Assembly: GCA_019426215.1 (NCBI GenBank)
Contig: CM033397.1
Span: 25,980,480 to 26,044,479 of the forward strand
Direction: 5' to 3'
DNA from: Buddleja alternifolia
Taxonomy: Eukaryota; Streptophyta; Magnoliopsida; Lamiales; Scrophulariaceae
DNA: 64,000 nt
Position numbers and translations under genes: made by a program. The notes under the pieces are model-generated. The model ran no database searches and was not told the origin of the DNA. It saw only the letters and a program-made list of their open reading frames with translations. This document shows positions 46,641-58,488 of this stretch, in pieces; the stretch's first letter is position 1; every line of letters starts with the position of its first letter.

Positions 46641-48340
46641 AACTTGCTCAGTTTAACAAAAATAAAATTTAGAACCTTGTCAAAAGACCAACAAATCACT
46701 CAATATGTTTTAGGAATAAGCTTGATGAAGACGGTAACGTCACTCGAAATAAAGCCCGACTTGTAGCCAAAGGCTAATGTCAAGAAGATGGCATAGACTA
46801 TGACGAGACTTATGCACCTGTTGCTAGGCTCGAGTCTATTCGTATGTTACTTGCTTTTGCCACCTTCGAAAGATTTACTTTTTTTTTGAATGGATGTTAA
46901 AAGTGCCTTTTTGACGATTTCATGTATGAAGAGGTGTATGTTGAACAACCTCCTTGCTTCACAAATAATACTTTTCCAAATCACGTCTTTTAAACTTTCT
47001 AAAGCTCTCTATGGTTTAAAGCAAGCTCCAAGAGCTTAGTACGAAAGACTTAGCAAGTTTCTAATCGATAAAGGTTTTACCATGGGTACCATTGATACCA
47101 TCTTGTTCATAAAATACCACAAGCATGATCTTCTTCTTGTTCAAATATATGTAGATGATATAATCTTTAGTGCTACTGATAAACTTTTGTGCGAAATTTT
47201 TTTCAAAGATATGCAACAGGAATTTGAGATGAGTCTCATAGGAGAACTAAACTTCTTCCTAGGACTATAAGTGAAACAAACCAAAGATGGAACTTTCATA
47301 TCACAAGAAAAATACACCAAGGAATTACTTCAGAAATTCCAAATGGATCAATGCAATCCTCTCTCTACCCCTATTTTCACATCTACTAAACTTAGTAAGG
47401 ATGAATTAGGTAAGTCTGTTTATGAGAAACAACTTAGAGACATAATTGGTAGCTTGCTTTATTTAACTGCCAGTCGTCCTGACATTATGTTTGCTACGTG
47501 CCTTTGTGCCCGATTTCAATTGGAACCAAAGGAATCTCACTTACAAGTTGTTAAACGTATCCTGAAATACCTTAAAGGTACTACACACTTGGATCTTTGG
47601 TACCCTGTTTCTACAGAATTTAATCTTATTGGATACACTGATGCGGATTATGCGGGATGTAAAGTGAATAGAAAAAGTACCAGTGGTACTTGTCAAATCC
47701 TTGACAAAAATTTAGTAGCCTGGTATGGTAAAAATTTAGTAGCTTGGTATAGAAAAAATCAAAACGTTGTTGCTCTATCAACTTCCAAAGCCGAATATAT
47801 AGTACTTGGTCACTGTTGCTCACAATTACTTTGGATGAAACAAACTTTAAAATATTACAACATCCATTTTGATTATATCCCCATATTTTGTGACAACACA
47901 AGTGCGATTCGCATTACATGAAATCCTGTTCCTCATTCTCATACTTTAGTAGCCTGGTATGGCAAAAATTTAGTAGCTTGGTATAGAAAAAATCAAAACA
48001 TTGTTGCTCTATCAATTTCCAAAGCCGAATATATAGTACTTGGTAACTGTTGCTCACAATTACTTTGGATGAAACAAACTTTAAAATATTACAACATCCA
48101 TTTTGATTATATCCCAATATTTTGTGACAACACAAGTGCGATTAGCATTACATGAAATCCTGTTCCTCATTCTTGTACTAAACATATTGAGGTTGAATAT
48201 CATTTTATTCGCGATCATGTTTAAAAGGGGGATGTAGTTGTTAGTTTTGTCAAAATTTTCAACTCACTGATATTTTTACAAAAGCCCTTAGTGTGGAAAG
48301 ATTTACAAATTTAAGAATAGATCTTGGAATTTTGACTTTT
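46641..48340 (+). pseudogene. S2 reverse transcriptase and RNase H
   Basis: Sirevirus-like pol. RT: NVTRNKARLVAKG, DYDETYAPVARLESIRMLLAF, a frameshifted fingers/palm, then the intact catalytic QIYVDDIIF (47132 on), FFLGL-stop-VKQ (CAA to TAA at about 47268), SRPDIMFATCLCARFQ, KRILKYLKGTTH. RNase H: DADYAGCKVNRKSTSGT, a duplicated segment 47711-48178, KHIEVEYHFIRDHV and the end near 48340. Upstream gag, protease and integrase are absent. Confidence 0.85.
47711..48178 (+). repeat. 234-bp tandem duplication in S2 RNase H
   Basis: Two units, 47711-47944 and 47945-48178, 78 codons each, differing by a handful of bases. Each also holds a 24-base inner duplication (NLVAWYGK then NLVAWYRK), which therefore came first. 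The unit repeats SKAEYIVLG and FCDNTSAI, so one active-site region is doubled. Confidence 0.9.
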
Positions 48341-48489
48341 CTAAAAATAATTACACCATTTTATAGCAATTAATTTCTTCTAAATCTTTTCGGTGGGAAA
48401 GTCCTTTCAATTTATGGCAACTGCATATTTTCCATATCTTGGAAGCTGCCTTTCACGATTATCTTAGAAACTGCTGCACTACATCATCT

Positions 48490-48587
48490 GATATGCATAT
48501 ATATATTCGTGTTGCACTCTCTATCTCCTCATTCATCCATCTTTTACTCTCTACCTTTCTCCCTCTCCAGTCTGCATTTTTCAAAAG
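48490..48587 (+). promoter_or_regulatory. Possible internal promoter and leader of S2 env-like gene
   Basis: CATATATATATTC at about 48495 lies 90 bases before the ATG at 48588, followed by a strongly CT-rich leader (CTCTCTATCTCCTC, CTCCCTCTCC). Similar in layout to 28200-28315 in S1. Confidence 0.4.
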
Positions 48588-49949
48588 ATGGCAAAACGTC
48601 AAATCACTCGAACTGCTACAAGTTCTCCCCAGGCCAAACGTCTCCTCTCTCTGACGATGCGAAGTTCTTCCACAGACGCTCCTTCTTCTGCTCACTCTCC
48701 ATCTAGCAAAATCTCAAGATCTCCCTATTTCGTCACTTCAAAACCTTGGCTCACTCTCACCTCCACCAACCAACAAAGAAAGTCATGACTTCTCTCTCTG
48801 TCAAAACCTGAGAAAACTCTTATCAGTCACGATGATGCCCTTGACTACGATTTTGATGATTTTGCATCCATTCCCATTAGGGTGAAATTCTACGTCACCA
48901 GTGCTATAAAACCCTACGACGACAGGTTTGCATCTCACAGAATCAATAAGGATAGATCAGTAAATTTCTTTCAAACTCCCCCTTCCCTTGTCATAGACTG
49001 GGTTATCTCTATGGGTTAGGATAAATTTATGGCCCTGGATGCTCCTTCTTACCCCATTGTTGTACATTTGTTTTATGCCAATTTATGGTTTCACATATCT
49101 GAGGATTTAAAGGAATTCATTATCAAATATTTTATTTTTGGCACTAAAGTGGTCTTTAATGTTGAGATAGTTAATAACATTCTAGTTTTAGATAATGATG
49201 GGATTCATTATTTTGAAATGGTTGATCGGTGTTCTCTTCCCATTTTTAATGAAATTGATGCTCGCAATATCTTTTGGGTGGTGAGTATTATAGCCTCATT
49301 GGCTGTATGGCCCTCAATCAACTTGGTGTGGAATATTTTTTCTTACACAAATTGATCTCCATGTCCTTGCACTCCGGTTCAACTCACAGCGGTGGTCACT
49401 CCACCGATATGAACAAAATGTCAGTTTTTCTGCTTTATATGGCCATTAAGGGTCACAAAGTGAATTTGAGATATATAATTTTGCATTACATGATCTTCAC
49501 CAATGAGCATCAATCCAAAAATCTTCCCTATGGTATGATTCTGACTCTCCTCCTTCAAAGTCAGGGAGTGGTTCTTCTAGACCAATGACTAGAAGCTCCA
49601 ACTGAGCACAAAGTTATCACCATGGCTAGCTAGAAAAAGATGCACATTCACTTCTCAAAAATAGGTGAATGTTATAAAGGAACTGAGAAGATGTCCCCTT
49701 TGACTCACGAAGTTCATCTCGCAATCATGATTCCCGCACTATCGATGTTGACTCTGATTTCGTTACTCAGGATAATCCATCAGTCGGTCCTGCTACTTCC
49801 CGCTCCACATTCATGATCTTTCTACCTCAATTGTTGATTTGAGAGCTGAAGTCAGCAACTCTCACAAAGACCTCCAAAAATTCCATGATGATCTCAAATC
49901 CTCCTTCAAGAAGCTTTCTGGTAAAGGCAAGCGCTTTTTATCTTCATAA
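48588..49949 (+). pseudogene. S2 env-like gene
   Basis: Starts MAKRQITRTATSSPQAKR, a Ser/Lys-rich basic N-terminus (stop at about 48786). Then, across frameshifts, DYDFDDFASIPIRVKFYVTS, DRSVNFFQTPPSLVIDWV and ALDAPSYPIVVHLFYANLWF ... FGTKVVFNVEIVNNIL, the conserved block of 'putative plant transposon protein' ORFs. 49029-49355 is the longest open piece. The C-terminus shows a coiled-coil-like LRAEVSNSHKDLQKFHDDL frame and ends KRFLSS at 49947. No clear signal peptide. About 300 non-coding bases follow to the polypurine tract. Confidence 0.65.
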
Positions 49950-50250
49950 TACTTTTTGATGATGAAAGAGGAGAATAGTTATGGATATTAGTTATGTGGT
50001 TCTTTTTGTTTATTTTCTTAATGCTTTGAACTATTGTTCTACTTTTTGTGATCATGAATCCTATCTAGTTATGTTTTAGTTATAATTTGGATATTAATTG
50101 GTTATATATTTGCTACCAGTTACATCTCTTCCTTGTTCTCTAGTTTATTCTGTTAGAATCTGCATTAGAAAGGGGGAGTGCTCATCTAGTTAGGGGGAGT
50201 ATCTGGTATGATCCAAATATGCCTCTGTTATCTCTTTCCTTGCCATCATC

Positions 50251-50264
50251 AAAAAGGGAGAGAT
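50251..50264 (+). promoter_or_regulatory. S2 polypurine tract
   Basis: 'catcaaaaagggagagat' directly before TGTTAACC, matching the typical Sirevirus tract and the one before S1's 3' LTR. Confidence 0.7.
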
Positions 50265-50535
50265 TGTTAACCTTGTGGTTTAACCTTCCTTCAATTTTGA
50301 CGATGACAAGTAGCTAGTCTCAATTACTTAACTTTTCCTTCTTTGCATGATCACCACAAGATCATCTCAGAGATCTCCTTTTAAATCCATAAATGGGAAG
50401 TAAACATCTTAATTATGTACCTTACTTATTTCCCCTGCTTCTCTCTCTTTTAGCATAATATCACTACCTTGTTAAGAAGCCATTTTAATCTCTATTTTGG
50501 AGAGAGCCATTTTTATGTATCCCTTCCTTTTATCT
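50265..50535 (+). mobile_element. S2 3' LTR, truncated
   Basis: Begins TGTTAACCTTGTGG after the polypurine tract. Only about 270 bases remain before C3 coding sequence begins. Its sequence is not that of the S1 LTR, so S1 and S2 are different families. Confidence 0.6.
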
Positions 50536-50539
50536 TCTT

Positions 50540-52037
50540 TCTTTATACATGTCAATGACACCAAACTTGCCAAGTAAATGTTGATATTGATCTCTACCAT
50601 GCCCCTTTGTAAGAAGGTCATCTGTTGATGCTCACTCTGGATATGATCAGTTCAAACGACACCTTTTTGAATTAGGTTCCTTATCATGTGACAATCTACT
50701 TCAATGTTCTTAGTTCTCTCATGGAACACAGGATTAGATGCTATGCTCATAGCTGACTTACTATCACTAAAGACTTGAACTGGATCTTTCATTTTTACAC
50801 CAATGTCTTTTAGTAGTCCAAGTAACAACACAATCTCACAAGTTGAAACAGCTATGGATCCGTATTCTGCTTCACAGGATGATCTGGAAATGGTTTTTTG
50901 TTTCTTAGTTCTCCAAGATATCAAAGAGTCTCCTAATTTCATCATGTAACCAGTTAGTGATCTTTTTGTCATCGTGCATGATGCCCAGTTTGCATCATAG
51001 AATGCCTTCAACTCAATCTTACTTTTCTAAGACAGAAATAAACCAAGTCCTGGTGTGCCTTTTAAGACCCTTACAGAAGATTGCATATGAGATTCCTTAG
51101 GCTTGTGCATAAACTGAGTTAATGACTGAAGTGCATAGCTGATATCTGGTCTGGTCATACCTAGATAAGTCAGTTTGCCTACCAACCTTTGATATTTATT
51201 TACATTGGATAATAAATGATCAGTACACTGATATTTGATATGTAGATCATATTCATAACTTATAAGTTTCTGATTCTGCTCAATAGGTGTTGGAGCAGGC
51301 TTGCAATCTGTCATTGCCAATTCCTTTAATAAGTCCAGAACATACTTCCTCTGATTGAGACATATTCCATCTTTATTCTTGGCTACTTCAATCCCTAAGA
51401 AGTATTTCAACATCCCTAAGTCCTTTATGTGGAAATTCTTGTGTAAACATGCTTTTAATTCCTGGATCATAATCTCATCATTACTTGTAATTATTATATC
51501 ACCCACATAAACTAGCAAAATCACTATCTTGTCATTTATCTTCTTTGTGAAAAGAGAGTAATCATGCATAGACTACTCATATCCAGCCTTGTTCAATGCT
51601 TTACCAAACTTGAAATTCCATTGTCTTGATGCTTGTTTTAAGCCATATAGAGATTTTAGCAATCTACATACCATATTCCCCCCTTGATTGCTAAAACTCG
51701 AAGGACGATGCATATATACTTCTTCTGTAAGATCACCTTCTAAGAAAGCATTGGTGACATCCATTTGATATAAGGGCCAATTGTGTATAGCAGCTAGTGC
51801 AAGAATAAGTCTTACTGTGACAATTTTGACCACATGACTGTAGGTTTCATGGAAATCTAGACCAGCTTGTTGAGTGTATCTCTTAGTAACCAATCTGGAC
51901 TTATATCTATCAACTGAGCCATCAGAGTTAAATTTCACTTTGTAGACCCATTTACAGCCAATGGATGTCTTACCAAAAGGCAAAGGAACCAATTCCCATG
52001 TCTTATTGAGTTCAAATTCTTGAATCTCAGCACTCAT
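50540..52037 (-). pseudogene. C3 reverse transcriptase and RNase H
   Basis: RT from EFELNKTWELVPLP and CKWVYKVKFNSDGSVDRYK to QMDVTNAFLEGDL and SLYGLKQASRQW. The catalytic YVDD reads LLVYVGDIIIT (about 51513): the first Asp became Gly. Further motifs are DLGMLKYFLGIEVA and TRPDISYALQSL. RNase H has FYDANWASC (51011), SRSSCEAEYGSIA, FSDSKSAMSIASNP and TKNIEVDCHMIRNLI, ending near 50540. Stops at 51570 and 51024 divide three open pieces. Confidence 0.85.
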
Positions 52038-52747
52038 TGCATCCCTCTATCTGACATCCTTAACAGCTTCATGGTAATGGTTTGGTTCAATATGAGAATT
52101 TAGGGAGCAAATAAGAGCCTGATATGTACGTGAGCGATGAGAGTATGTAATATGGGAAGAGAGAGGGTAAACACTGGAATTAGCTTGTAATGTGGGGCAA
52201 ATGTAATCCTTAGACCATGAAGGCTTAATACGAACTCTGTTAGGCCTTTTAGGAAGAGAAGTAATGTGGTCAGGAGAAGGATTAGTAGAAACAGTAGGGG
52301 AAGAAAACAAAGAAGATGTAGGAGCAGATAGGTGTGGTGAAGGTTAAGGTAAAGGAGAAGTGATACAAGGAGAAATAAAATCATCAATATAGTTTTGTGT
52401 ATCAGGAACAAGTAAAGCATCTTCACTACTAACATTGAAAACTGAAAAGGGAAATATATGTTCATGAAACACAACATCTCTTGAGATGATGAACTTTTGA
52501 GTAGCTTAGTCAAGTAATTTGTAAACTTTATGAGCAATGGCATAGCCTAGGAAAACACATGGTAATGATCTGTGTGAGAATTTGTTAGGTTGTGGGAGGA
52601 TTTTGGCATAACAAAAACATCCAAGGTACCCTTAAATGAGTAATGGATGGGGTTTTACAGAAAAGTAAGTCAAAGGGAGTTTGATTGTGAAGGGAGATGG
52701 TGTTCTATTGATGAGGTAAACTGCAGTGAGTATGCATTCTCCCCAAA

Positions 52748-53479
52748 CTAAATAGGAGTGTGGGATTGAGACATAAGAGCGCTTGCTACTTTGAGAATGT
52801 GTCTATGTTTTCTCTCCACTAAACCATTTTGTTGTGGAGTGTACAGTATTGAACTTTGATGTATAATTCCTTTGGATGGAAAGAATTCAGTATAGGAGCT
52901 TTTAAAAAAGTTCCAAGCTCTATATGTTGTTATAGTTTTTATTTTAGTCTGAAATTGTGTTTCTACATACATGAAGAACCTTTGAATAATGGGCAGAATA
53001 TCAGTTTTGAGTTTGAGCAGAAAAGCCCATGTAGATCTTGAGTAATTATCTACAATTGTGAGGAAATATTTCTCATTTAAATGTGTGGGAGTTTTATATG
53101 GACCCCAGATATCCAGAAGTATAAAATCAAAGATGGCTAAGGTATTGTGAGTACTAATTGGAAAAGGAGTTCTTGAATGCTTGGCAAGGGGACATATTAT
53201 ACAATGTAAAGTTTTATATGTAAGGTATTGACCAATATGTGGTAGATGTTTTAATCTGAAATGTGAGATGTGTACCATTCTAGCATGCCATATAGTAGGA
53301 TACATAGAACTTGAACAAGCCACTATGTCATTATAATTACAAGAAGTATTGTCACTCAAAGAAGATGCAGTACACAGAAGGAGATGCAGTACACATGGAA
53401 TCAATACTCTCTTTGTTATTACAGTAAGTACTGATGTAAAAAAGAAAAGAAGAACATGAAGATGTGTGAAAACAATCAA
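52748..53479 (-). pseudogene. C3 integrase
   Basis: Zinc-binding HHCC region (WHARMVHIS ... CIICPLAK), then the core: LLDIWGPYKTP and TIVDNYSRSTWAF. The segment that should carry the second catalytic Asp (R-S/T-D-N) reads TTYRAWNFF, so that residue is gone. The third acidic residue is in QQNGLVERKHRHIL. Inactive as it stands. The C-terminal domain continues with frameshifts to about 52047. Confidence 0.8.
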
Positions 53480-53488
53480 CAGTGGAGA

Positions 53489-53905
53489 CTAAGGGATTAA
53501 GGATGTACAAGCCATTCTTGACTTTACCAATTCCCTTGATCTTGCCACTCCAGAGATCCTGAAAAAGACAAAAATGAGGATACAAAGCAACAAAGCAATT
53601 GTTGTCTTGAGTAATTTTAGAGACTGAAGGAGGTTGAACAGAAAATGAGGAATATAGAGAACAATATGGAGGAACATATCATTGGCTAGTTTGATTGTTC
53701 CTATTTTCTCAACTTGAGCCACATTTCCAGTAGGCAGTTTAACAGATGCATTAGAAGGTACAGTGTGTGATGATGAATCAAACAAATCAACATTATAAGA
53801 CATGTGTTGGTTAGCTCCACTATCAATCACCCATTCTTGTTTAGTTGTATTAGCTAAAAGGGCACAAAATTCTGAAATGTTACCTGTTTGAGAAGTAGTA
53901 GCCAA
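53489..53905 (-). pseudogene. C3 aspartic protease region
   Basis: Contains WVIDSGANQHMS with catalytic Asp intact, followed by SVKLPTGNVAQVEKIGTIKL, typical of copia proteases. A frameshift near 53600 leads into the GAG-pre-integrase region (53585-53352). Confidence 0.8.
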
Positions 53906-53999
53906 AGATGCAGTGGCAAATTCACCTGCAAAGCTGAATCAGGATTGCCTGTAGAAGTGTTACTTGATGATGGTGTCTATGATTGTAGCATATTCAGAA

Positions 54000-55169
54000 A
54001 TTGGTGATATTACTATGGTGTGAATAATGGAGCTGATGATAATAGAGATGATACAGGTGGTGTATTGCTAGGTTCAATACTACCAGATTGATCTACTTGA
54101 TTTTGCACAAAATTAGCAGCATGATCATAAGTGACATGACTTATTCCACCATTATGACCACCTCTATGATTGTTGCTTCCATTCCTTCCTCTTCCTCTAC
54201 CAAAACCAAGTGAGAAACCAATCAATCTATAACAAGAATCTTGTGAATGTCCCTTAATCCAACAATTCTCACAAGTAATATTTGGCTTCTTAGGTTTCTA
54301 AGATTGAGAGTAAAGACTGGTAGGATTATCTAATGTGGTAACTGGAGTGTGTATCATTCTTTGAGACTCCTTATTATAGAACATTAAATATGCCTGTTTG
54401 TGTGTGGGGGATGGAACCATCATTAATACCTATGATCTAAGAGCACTGTAAGACTCATTTAGGCCTACGAGGAACTGCATCCGTTTGTGTTCATGTGTGT
54501 AGTCACCATAAGCCTTAGACGCAACACATTTACAATGAGGAAGGTTAAGTAAGGAGTCATATTCTTCCTACATTTGCTTAAGTCTAGAGTAATAAACTGT
54601 AATTGAATTTGCCCTTGCACATGTGAATTAATGTCTCTAAACAGTAAAAAAATTCTAGATCGATTTACTTTGTTAAATTGATCACATAGCTCATTCCAAG
54701 CATCAAAGGTTGTATCACAATAAACTAAGCCATTGTATATCTCTTGACTAACACACTTAAATATCCAAGACAAAACAAGAGAGTTACATTTCTCCCATTG
54801 ATCCAGGTAAGGAGATTGATCATCTAGTTTAGGGCATTTACCATTAATGAATCCTATCTTGCTTTTGCATTTCAATGCCAGCATCATTGATTTGCTCCAG
54901 ACTCCATAGTTATCTGATCCACGTAATTCATGAGGAACCAAATTGAGATTCGGTATATCGGATGAATGAACATATAGAGGAATGTAGACATCAAAGATCA
55001 TCTGATTTGCAGCAGAAGATTGTGCATTATACACATCTGAATCTGAATTTTGTTGATTCAGGATGAATCGAAGATAAAATCGCAGAAAATCGAAGAAAAA
55101 ATCGATTAATTTCAGAAGATGAAGGATGAATCGAGAAAACAAGCAAGAATGCTTTGAAAATGCGATCAA
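54000..55169 (-). pseudogene. C3 gag
   Basis: Gag domain with PNLNLVPHELRGSDNYGVWS, ALKCKSKIGFINGKCPKL and LSWIFKCVSQEIYNGLVY. The real start is uncertain: the ORF extends to 55169 with a hydrophobic-looking N-terminus that may be leader. A zinc knuckle CENCWIKGHSQDSC (about 54285-54240) is intact, followed by a Gly/Arg-rich stretch (GRGRGRNGSNNHRGG). One frameshift lies between the domain and the knuckle. Confidence 0.8.
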
Positions 55170-55253
55170 TCGATTGATTTGATCGGAACGAATTCAAATA
55201 TGCTTCAATGGAAGTTGTGAGAGAAGAATCGGAGATGGAATTAGGATTTCCAA

Positions 55254-55266
55254 GCTCTGGATACCA
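55254..55266 (-). promoter_or_regulatory. C3 primer-binding site
   Basis: On the minus strand TGGTATCCAGAGC, immediately after the 5' LTR: the initiator tRNA-Met complement with one extra C. Confidence 0.8.
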
Positions 55267-55469
55267 TGTTGAAATGTAGAGGAAGATTTCTTTTCATTGA
55301 ATGAATTATTCAAAGATTACACTGTAGCAACTATATATACACATATTCTATATTAGAAAACTAAGCTTAACTATTAAGCTAACCATCTCACTAGCAAACT
55401 GCTATTATTAGGCTAACTAATTTGCCAGCTAAGCTAACAATAACAATAAATAATATCAACATTTCAACA
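55267..55469 (-). repeat. C3 5' LTR (203 bp)
   Basis: TGTTGAAATG...CATTTCAACA, a perfect 10-base inverted end match. ATTGT follows it (55470-55474); with no 3' LTR the target duplication cannot be checked. About 390 bases of non-coding DNA lie between it and the gypsy remnant, including 'atgtcccatattggga' of unknown origin. Confidence 0.82.
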
Positions 55470-55861
55470 ATTGTATCATAAACATATTTTGTGGATTTTC
55501 AAAGTGTTTGTATTGATATTGTAATGTCCCATATTGGGAAAATGAAAATGAATTGAGCAATTTATATATAGAAGCCCAAGAATTTAGGTGTAACAATGGA
55601 TATCTATTTGGAGAGTGATTAAAATACTCAATTCAAGGTTACGCTGAAAAGCTCTCGCCTTTCCTCACTCTCTCTCTCTAAGAGAGAATAGTTGTATAGT
55701 TAGGTGATTGACCTCTTTTCGGAAAGCACCCCTTAAGCAGAGCAACCCGCGGACGGAGGTTCAGTCGTCCCAAAGACACCCCACTGTCTGTCATTAAGCT
55801 ACACCTTCCTCTTTTACGATTCCAAGTGGAACCCCCTCTCGCCCCTTCCTCTTTTTCTACA

Positions 55862-56993
55862 TTAGATTTTCCTAAGATGGGTTGGATTGAACACTTGTAG
55901 TCTTCAAGAAGTTTCATTCTCTTTGTTTGTCTCAAATTCAACTCTTTTTGAGAGAATAGATACTTAAAACTTTTGTGGTCGGTATGATGCTCCATATAAG
56001 TAATGTCTCCACTTTGTTATTTCAGAAATAATGCAGGCTACTGCCAAATCATGGGTTGGGTAGTTCTATTCGTAGGGTTTGTGTTCACGCTATACATACG
56101 CTATCTCTTTACTATTTTGCATAAGCATACATCCAGCCCCTCCTTAGAGACATCACCGTAAACTCCAAAATTATCATTTCCATTAGGAAGTTCTAAAATG
56201 CGTTGTTGTGAGCCTTTTCTCTAACTCTTGGAAGCTTGACTTAGACTCATCATTCTATTCAACTTCATCTTCCTTTGAGTTAGTCGAGATAAATGTCCTG
56301 CTATCTTAGAGAAATCCTTGACAAATCTCCGATAGTATCCTGCTAATCCGAGAAAGCTTTTTTTTTTTTTTTTTTTTTGTGGCATTCTCAGGTCTTTTCC
56401 ATTCCACAATAGATTCTACCTTCGAGGGGTCGACATAGATTCCATTACCCATAATCACATGACCTAAGAAGGCAACCTTAGTTAACCCAAACTCACACTT
56501 GCTAAATTTCACGTAGAGCTTGTTGTCTCTTAAGACTGGCAATACAATCCTTAAGTGTCGTTCATGATTTTCTTTGGTCTTAGATATAGACAATGATGTC
56601 GTTTATAAATATCACCGCAAGCGATCCAAATTAGAAGGTAATATACTATGCATAATATCCATAAGGGTTGTTGGGGGTATTGGTCAATCCAACTGGCATT
56701 TCAACAAACTCATATTGTCCGTATCTTGTTTGGAAAGCGGTTTTAAGTTCATCTTCATTGCTAATTCTTAATTGATCATATCCTTGTTGCAAATCAAGCT
56801 TAGAATATAACGTAGCTCCTTGGAGTTGGTCAAACAATTCTTTAATTCGTGGGAGAGGATACTTGTTCTTGATGGTTACACTATTTAACCCCCGGTATTC
56901 TACATCTAACCCTAATGATCTGTCTTTCTTCTTGCCAAATAACACTAGAGCTCCCCACAGAGACGTATTAGGTTCAATAAATCCTATCTCCAC
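55862..56993 (-). pseudogene. G1 Ty3/gypsy reverse transcriptase and RNase H remnant
   Basis: Chromovirus-type pol. [56 protein letters not shown] and [17 protein letters not shown]. The catalytic motif, expected as FIDDI, reads VIFINDIIVY (about 56612): Asp to Asn. Then KFSKCEFGLTKVAFLGHVI, DPSKVESIVEWKRPENAT, a poly-A-coded tract, FLGLAGYYRRFVKDFSKIAG, and RNase H HHTDHKSFKYLFSQKELNLRQ ending at GKSNV (55862). Gag, protease and integrase are missing. Confidence 0.85.
56358..56378. repeat. 21-base poly(T) replacing codons in G1 RT
   Basis: On the coding strand a run of A sits between PENAT and FLGLAGYY, where related elements encode about four other residues (EVRS-type). The flanking codons remain recognisable on both sides. 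Confidence 0.8.
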
Positions 56994-56999
56994 AACTTT

Positions 57000-57927
57000 A
57001 ATAGCTAATCTTTCTTTATATTGGGGTAGTTCCGAGTAAACGCTCGATGGCGAACTCCCTTCCCTATCTGTTGGTAAAGAGATTAAAATTTAGGAACTAC
57101 AAATACTTATTTAATATTCACTTTATCTTTTGTCTTGTTAATCATGGAAGCTAAATAGTCTTCCCTTTCTTTCCAAAGTGTCCTTTACGCCATAACAACT
57201 GAAATGTTAGGTGCTGAAGCAATCCTTGTGTTCCCTGCTAGATCTGTAATCGACTTACCAGATGCACAAAACTTAACAACCTTGTAAGATAATCTATTAG
57301 GCATGATGATAAGACAACTAATCCATTTCTAGAATAATGTCTTACTCTTGTATAGGTAGCACTATAAGACCAGTTGTAAAAGATTTTCCACTAATCATTA
57401 TGTTACTGGACTTAAATCACTGAATCCATAACCATGCCACTATCCTTTCGTGTAGTAACTTCTAAGTTAACTTTTATAGTACGATCAAAAATTAAAATAG
57501 TCATTTATAATCACCTTTCCTGTATCACATCCAAAAATTATTCTGTAATATCAATACACTATCACTGTACTCAATAAACTACATGAAAGCTAATTTCCCA
57601 CTCGCTTTCTCATAAGTAGGAGGTTGAGTAATTAATGTAATTCCTCTTGTTCACAAGAATATTCATCCTTCATTCTATTACACCTTTTCCGACTCAAGTG
57701 TCTCTTTGCAATCAAAGCACCTATAGTGTTTTATTCTAGACACGTTCCTAGCTCAGTCCTACAATTGTAATCAATCATCGCTTGGTCGGCCGCCCAAACA
57801 ATGGTTTGTCACAATTCAAGTACTGAAACACTATATCTCCAACCTTATTATCATATCGAACTCTCACTTAATACCTAAAACCACAGTCCGAGGAACCTAT
57901 CCCGGAATAGCTCAGGCACTAGCCCAA
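57000..57927 (-). other. G1 internal remnant without a recognisable gene
   Basis: Lies between the gypsy primer site and RT, where gag and protease should be. Only about 900 bases are left. Short gypsy-like pieces are possible but none is long enough to name. Confidence 0.5.
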
Positions 57928-57939
57928 GCTCTGATACCA
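57928..57939 (-). promoter_or_regulatory. G1 primer-binding site
   Basis: On the minus strand TGGTATCAGAGC, a perfect initiator tRNA-Met complement, two bases from the LTR end. Confidence 0.82.
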
Positions 57940-58488
57940 TCTGTAACGCCCTCAAATTTAATCCTAAAGAATCCAACACGAAACCGTCAACACGCCCTCA
58001 ATTTAATCCTAAAGAATCCAACACGAAAGCGTTATCCTATCCTTACAGAAGTACAAACCAAATTCTGGACACAATTAAACAATTCATCTTATCGGGTCAC
58101 AACCCCAATACATCAACTAAATAGCTATGCGAACTTAATATACATGAGTCAATCTACATCATTCACCTCTAGGATAGTCCGAGTTTATACTCCGATCCTT
58201 CAAGCTAGTTTCACTTCTCGACTTGCCTATAACTGGAAGGAAGAAAGTGAAGTACATAAGCAAAGGCTTAGTGAGCGCCAGTGTACGTGTGAAAGGTGCT
58301 TAAAATAGTTTTTAGACCCCAAAGTGATAAATTAATAAGGTGAAAACAATAATAGTTTCTATTTTTCAAACGCTCATTAAAAGGCGAGTAAGAATGACAT
58401 TTGCATTCAAGCAGTAGCTGGTATAACACCAGGATCTTAGTATACATACGATAAAGTTTTAAAACATGCATTTTTAAAAGTGTGCAGT

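Larger units (their letters stand above)
50536..55469 (-). mobile_element. Ty1/copia element C3, 3' LTR missing
   Basis: Minus-strand copia element with 5' LTR (55267-55469), primer site, gag, protease, integrase, RT and RNase H in order. The coding region reaches GKFGVIDMYK at about 50543 and then meets the truncated S2 LTR, so the 3' LTR has been lost. The gag type (DIPNLNLVPHELRGSDNY) suggests an RE/Retrofit-like lineage (family knowledge). Unrelated to C1. Confidence 0.88.

Noticed and set aside
55500..55700. 'atgtcccatattggga' region as a TRIM or Cassandra-type LTR
   Set aside because: No 5S-like promoter, no paired LTR and no target duplication seen.
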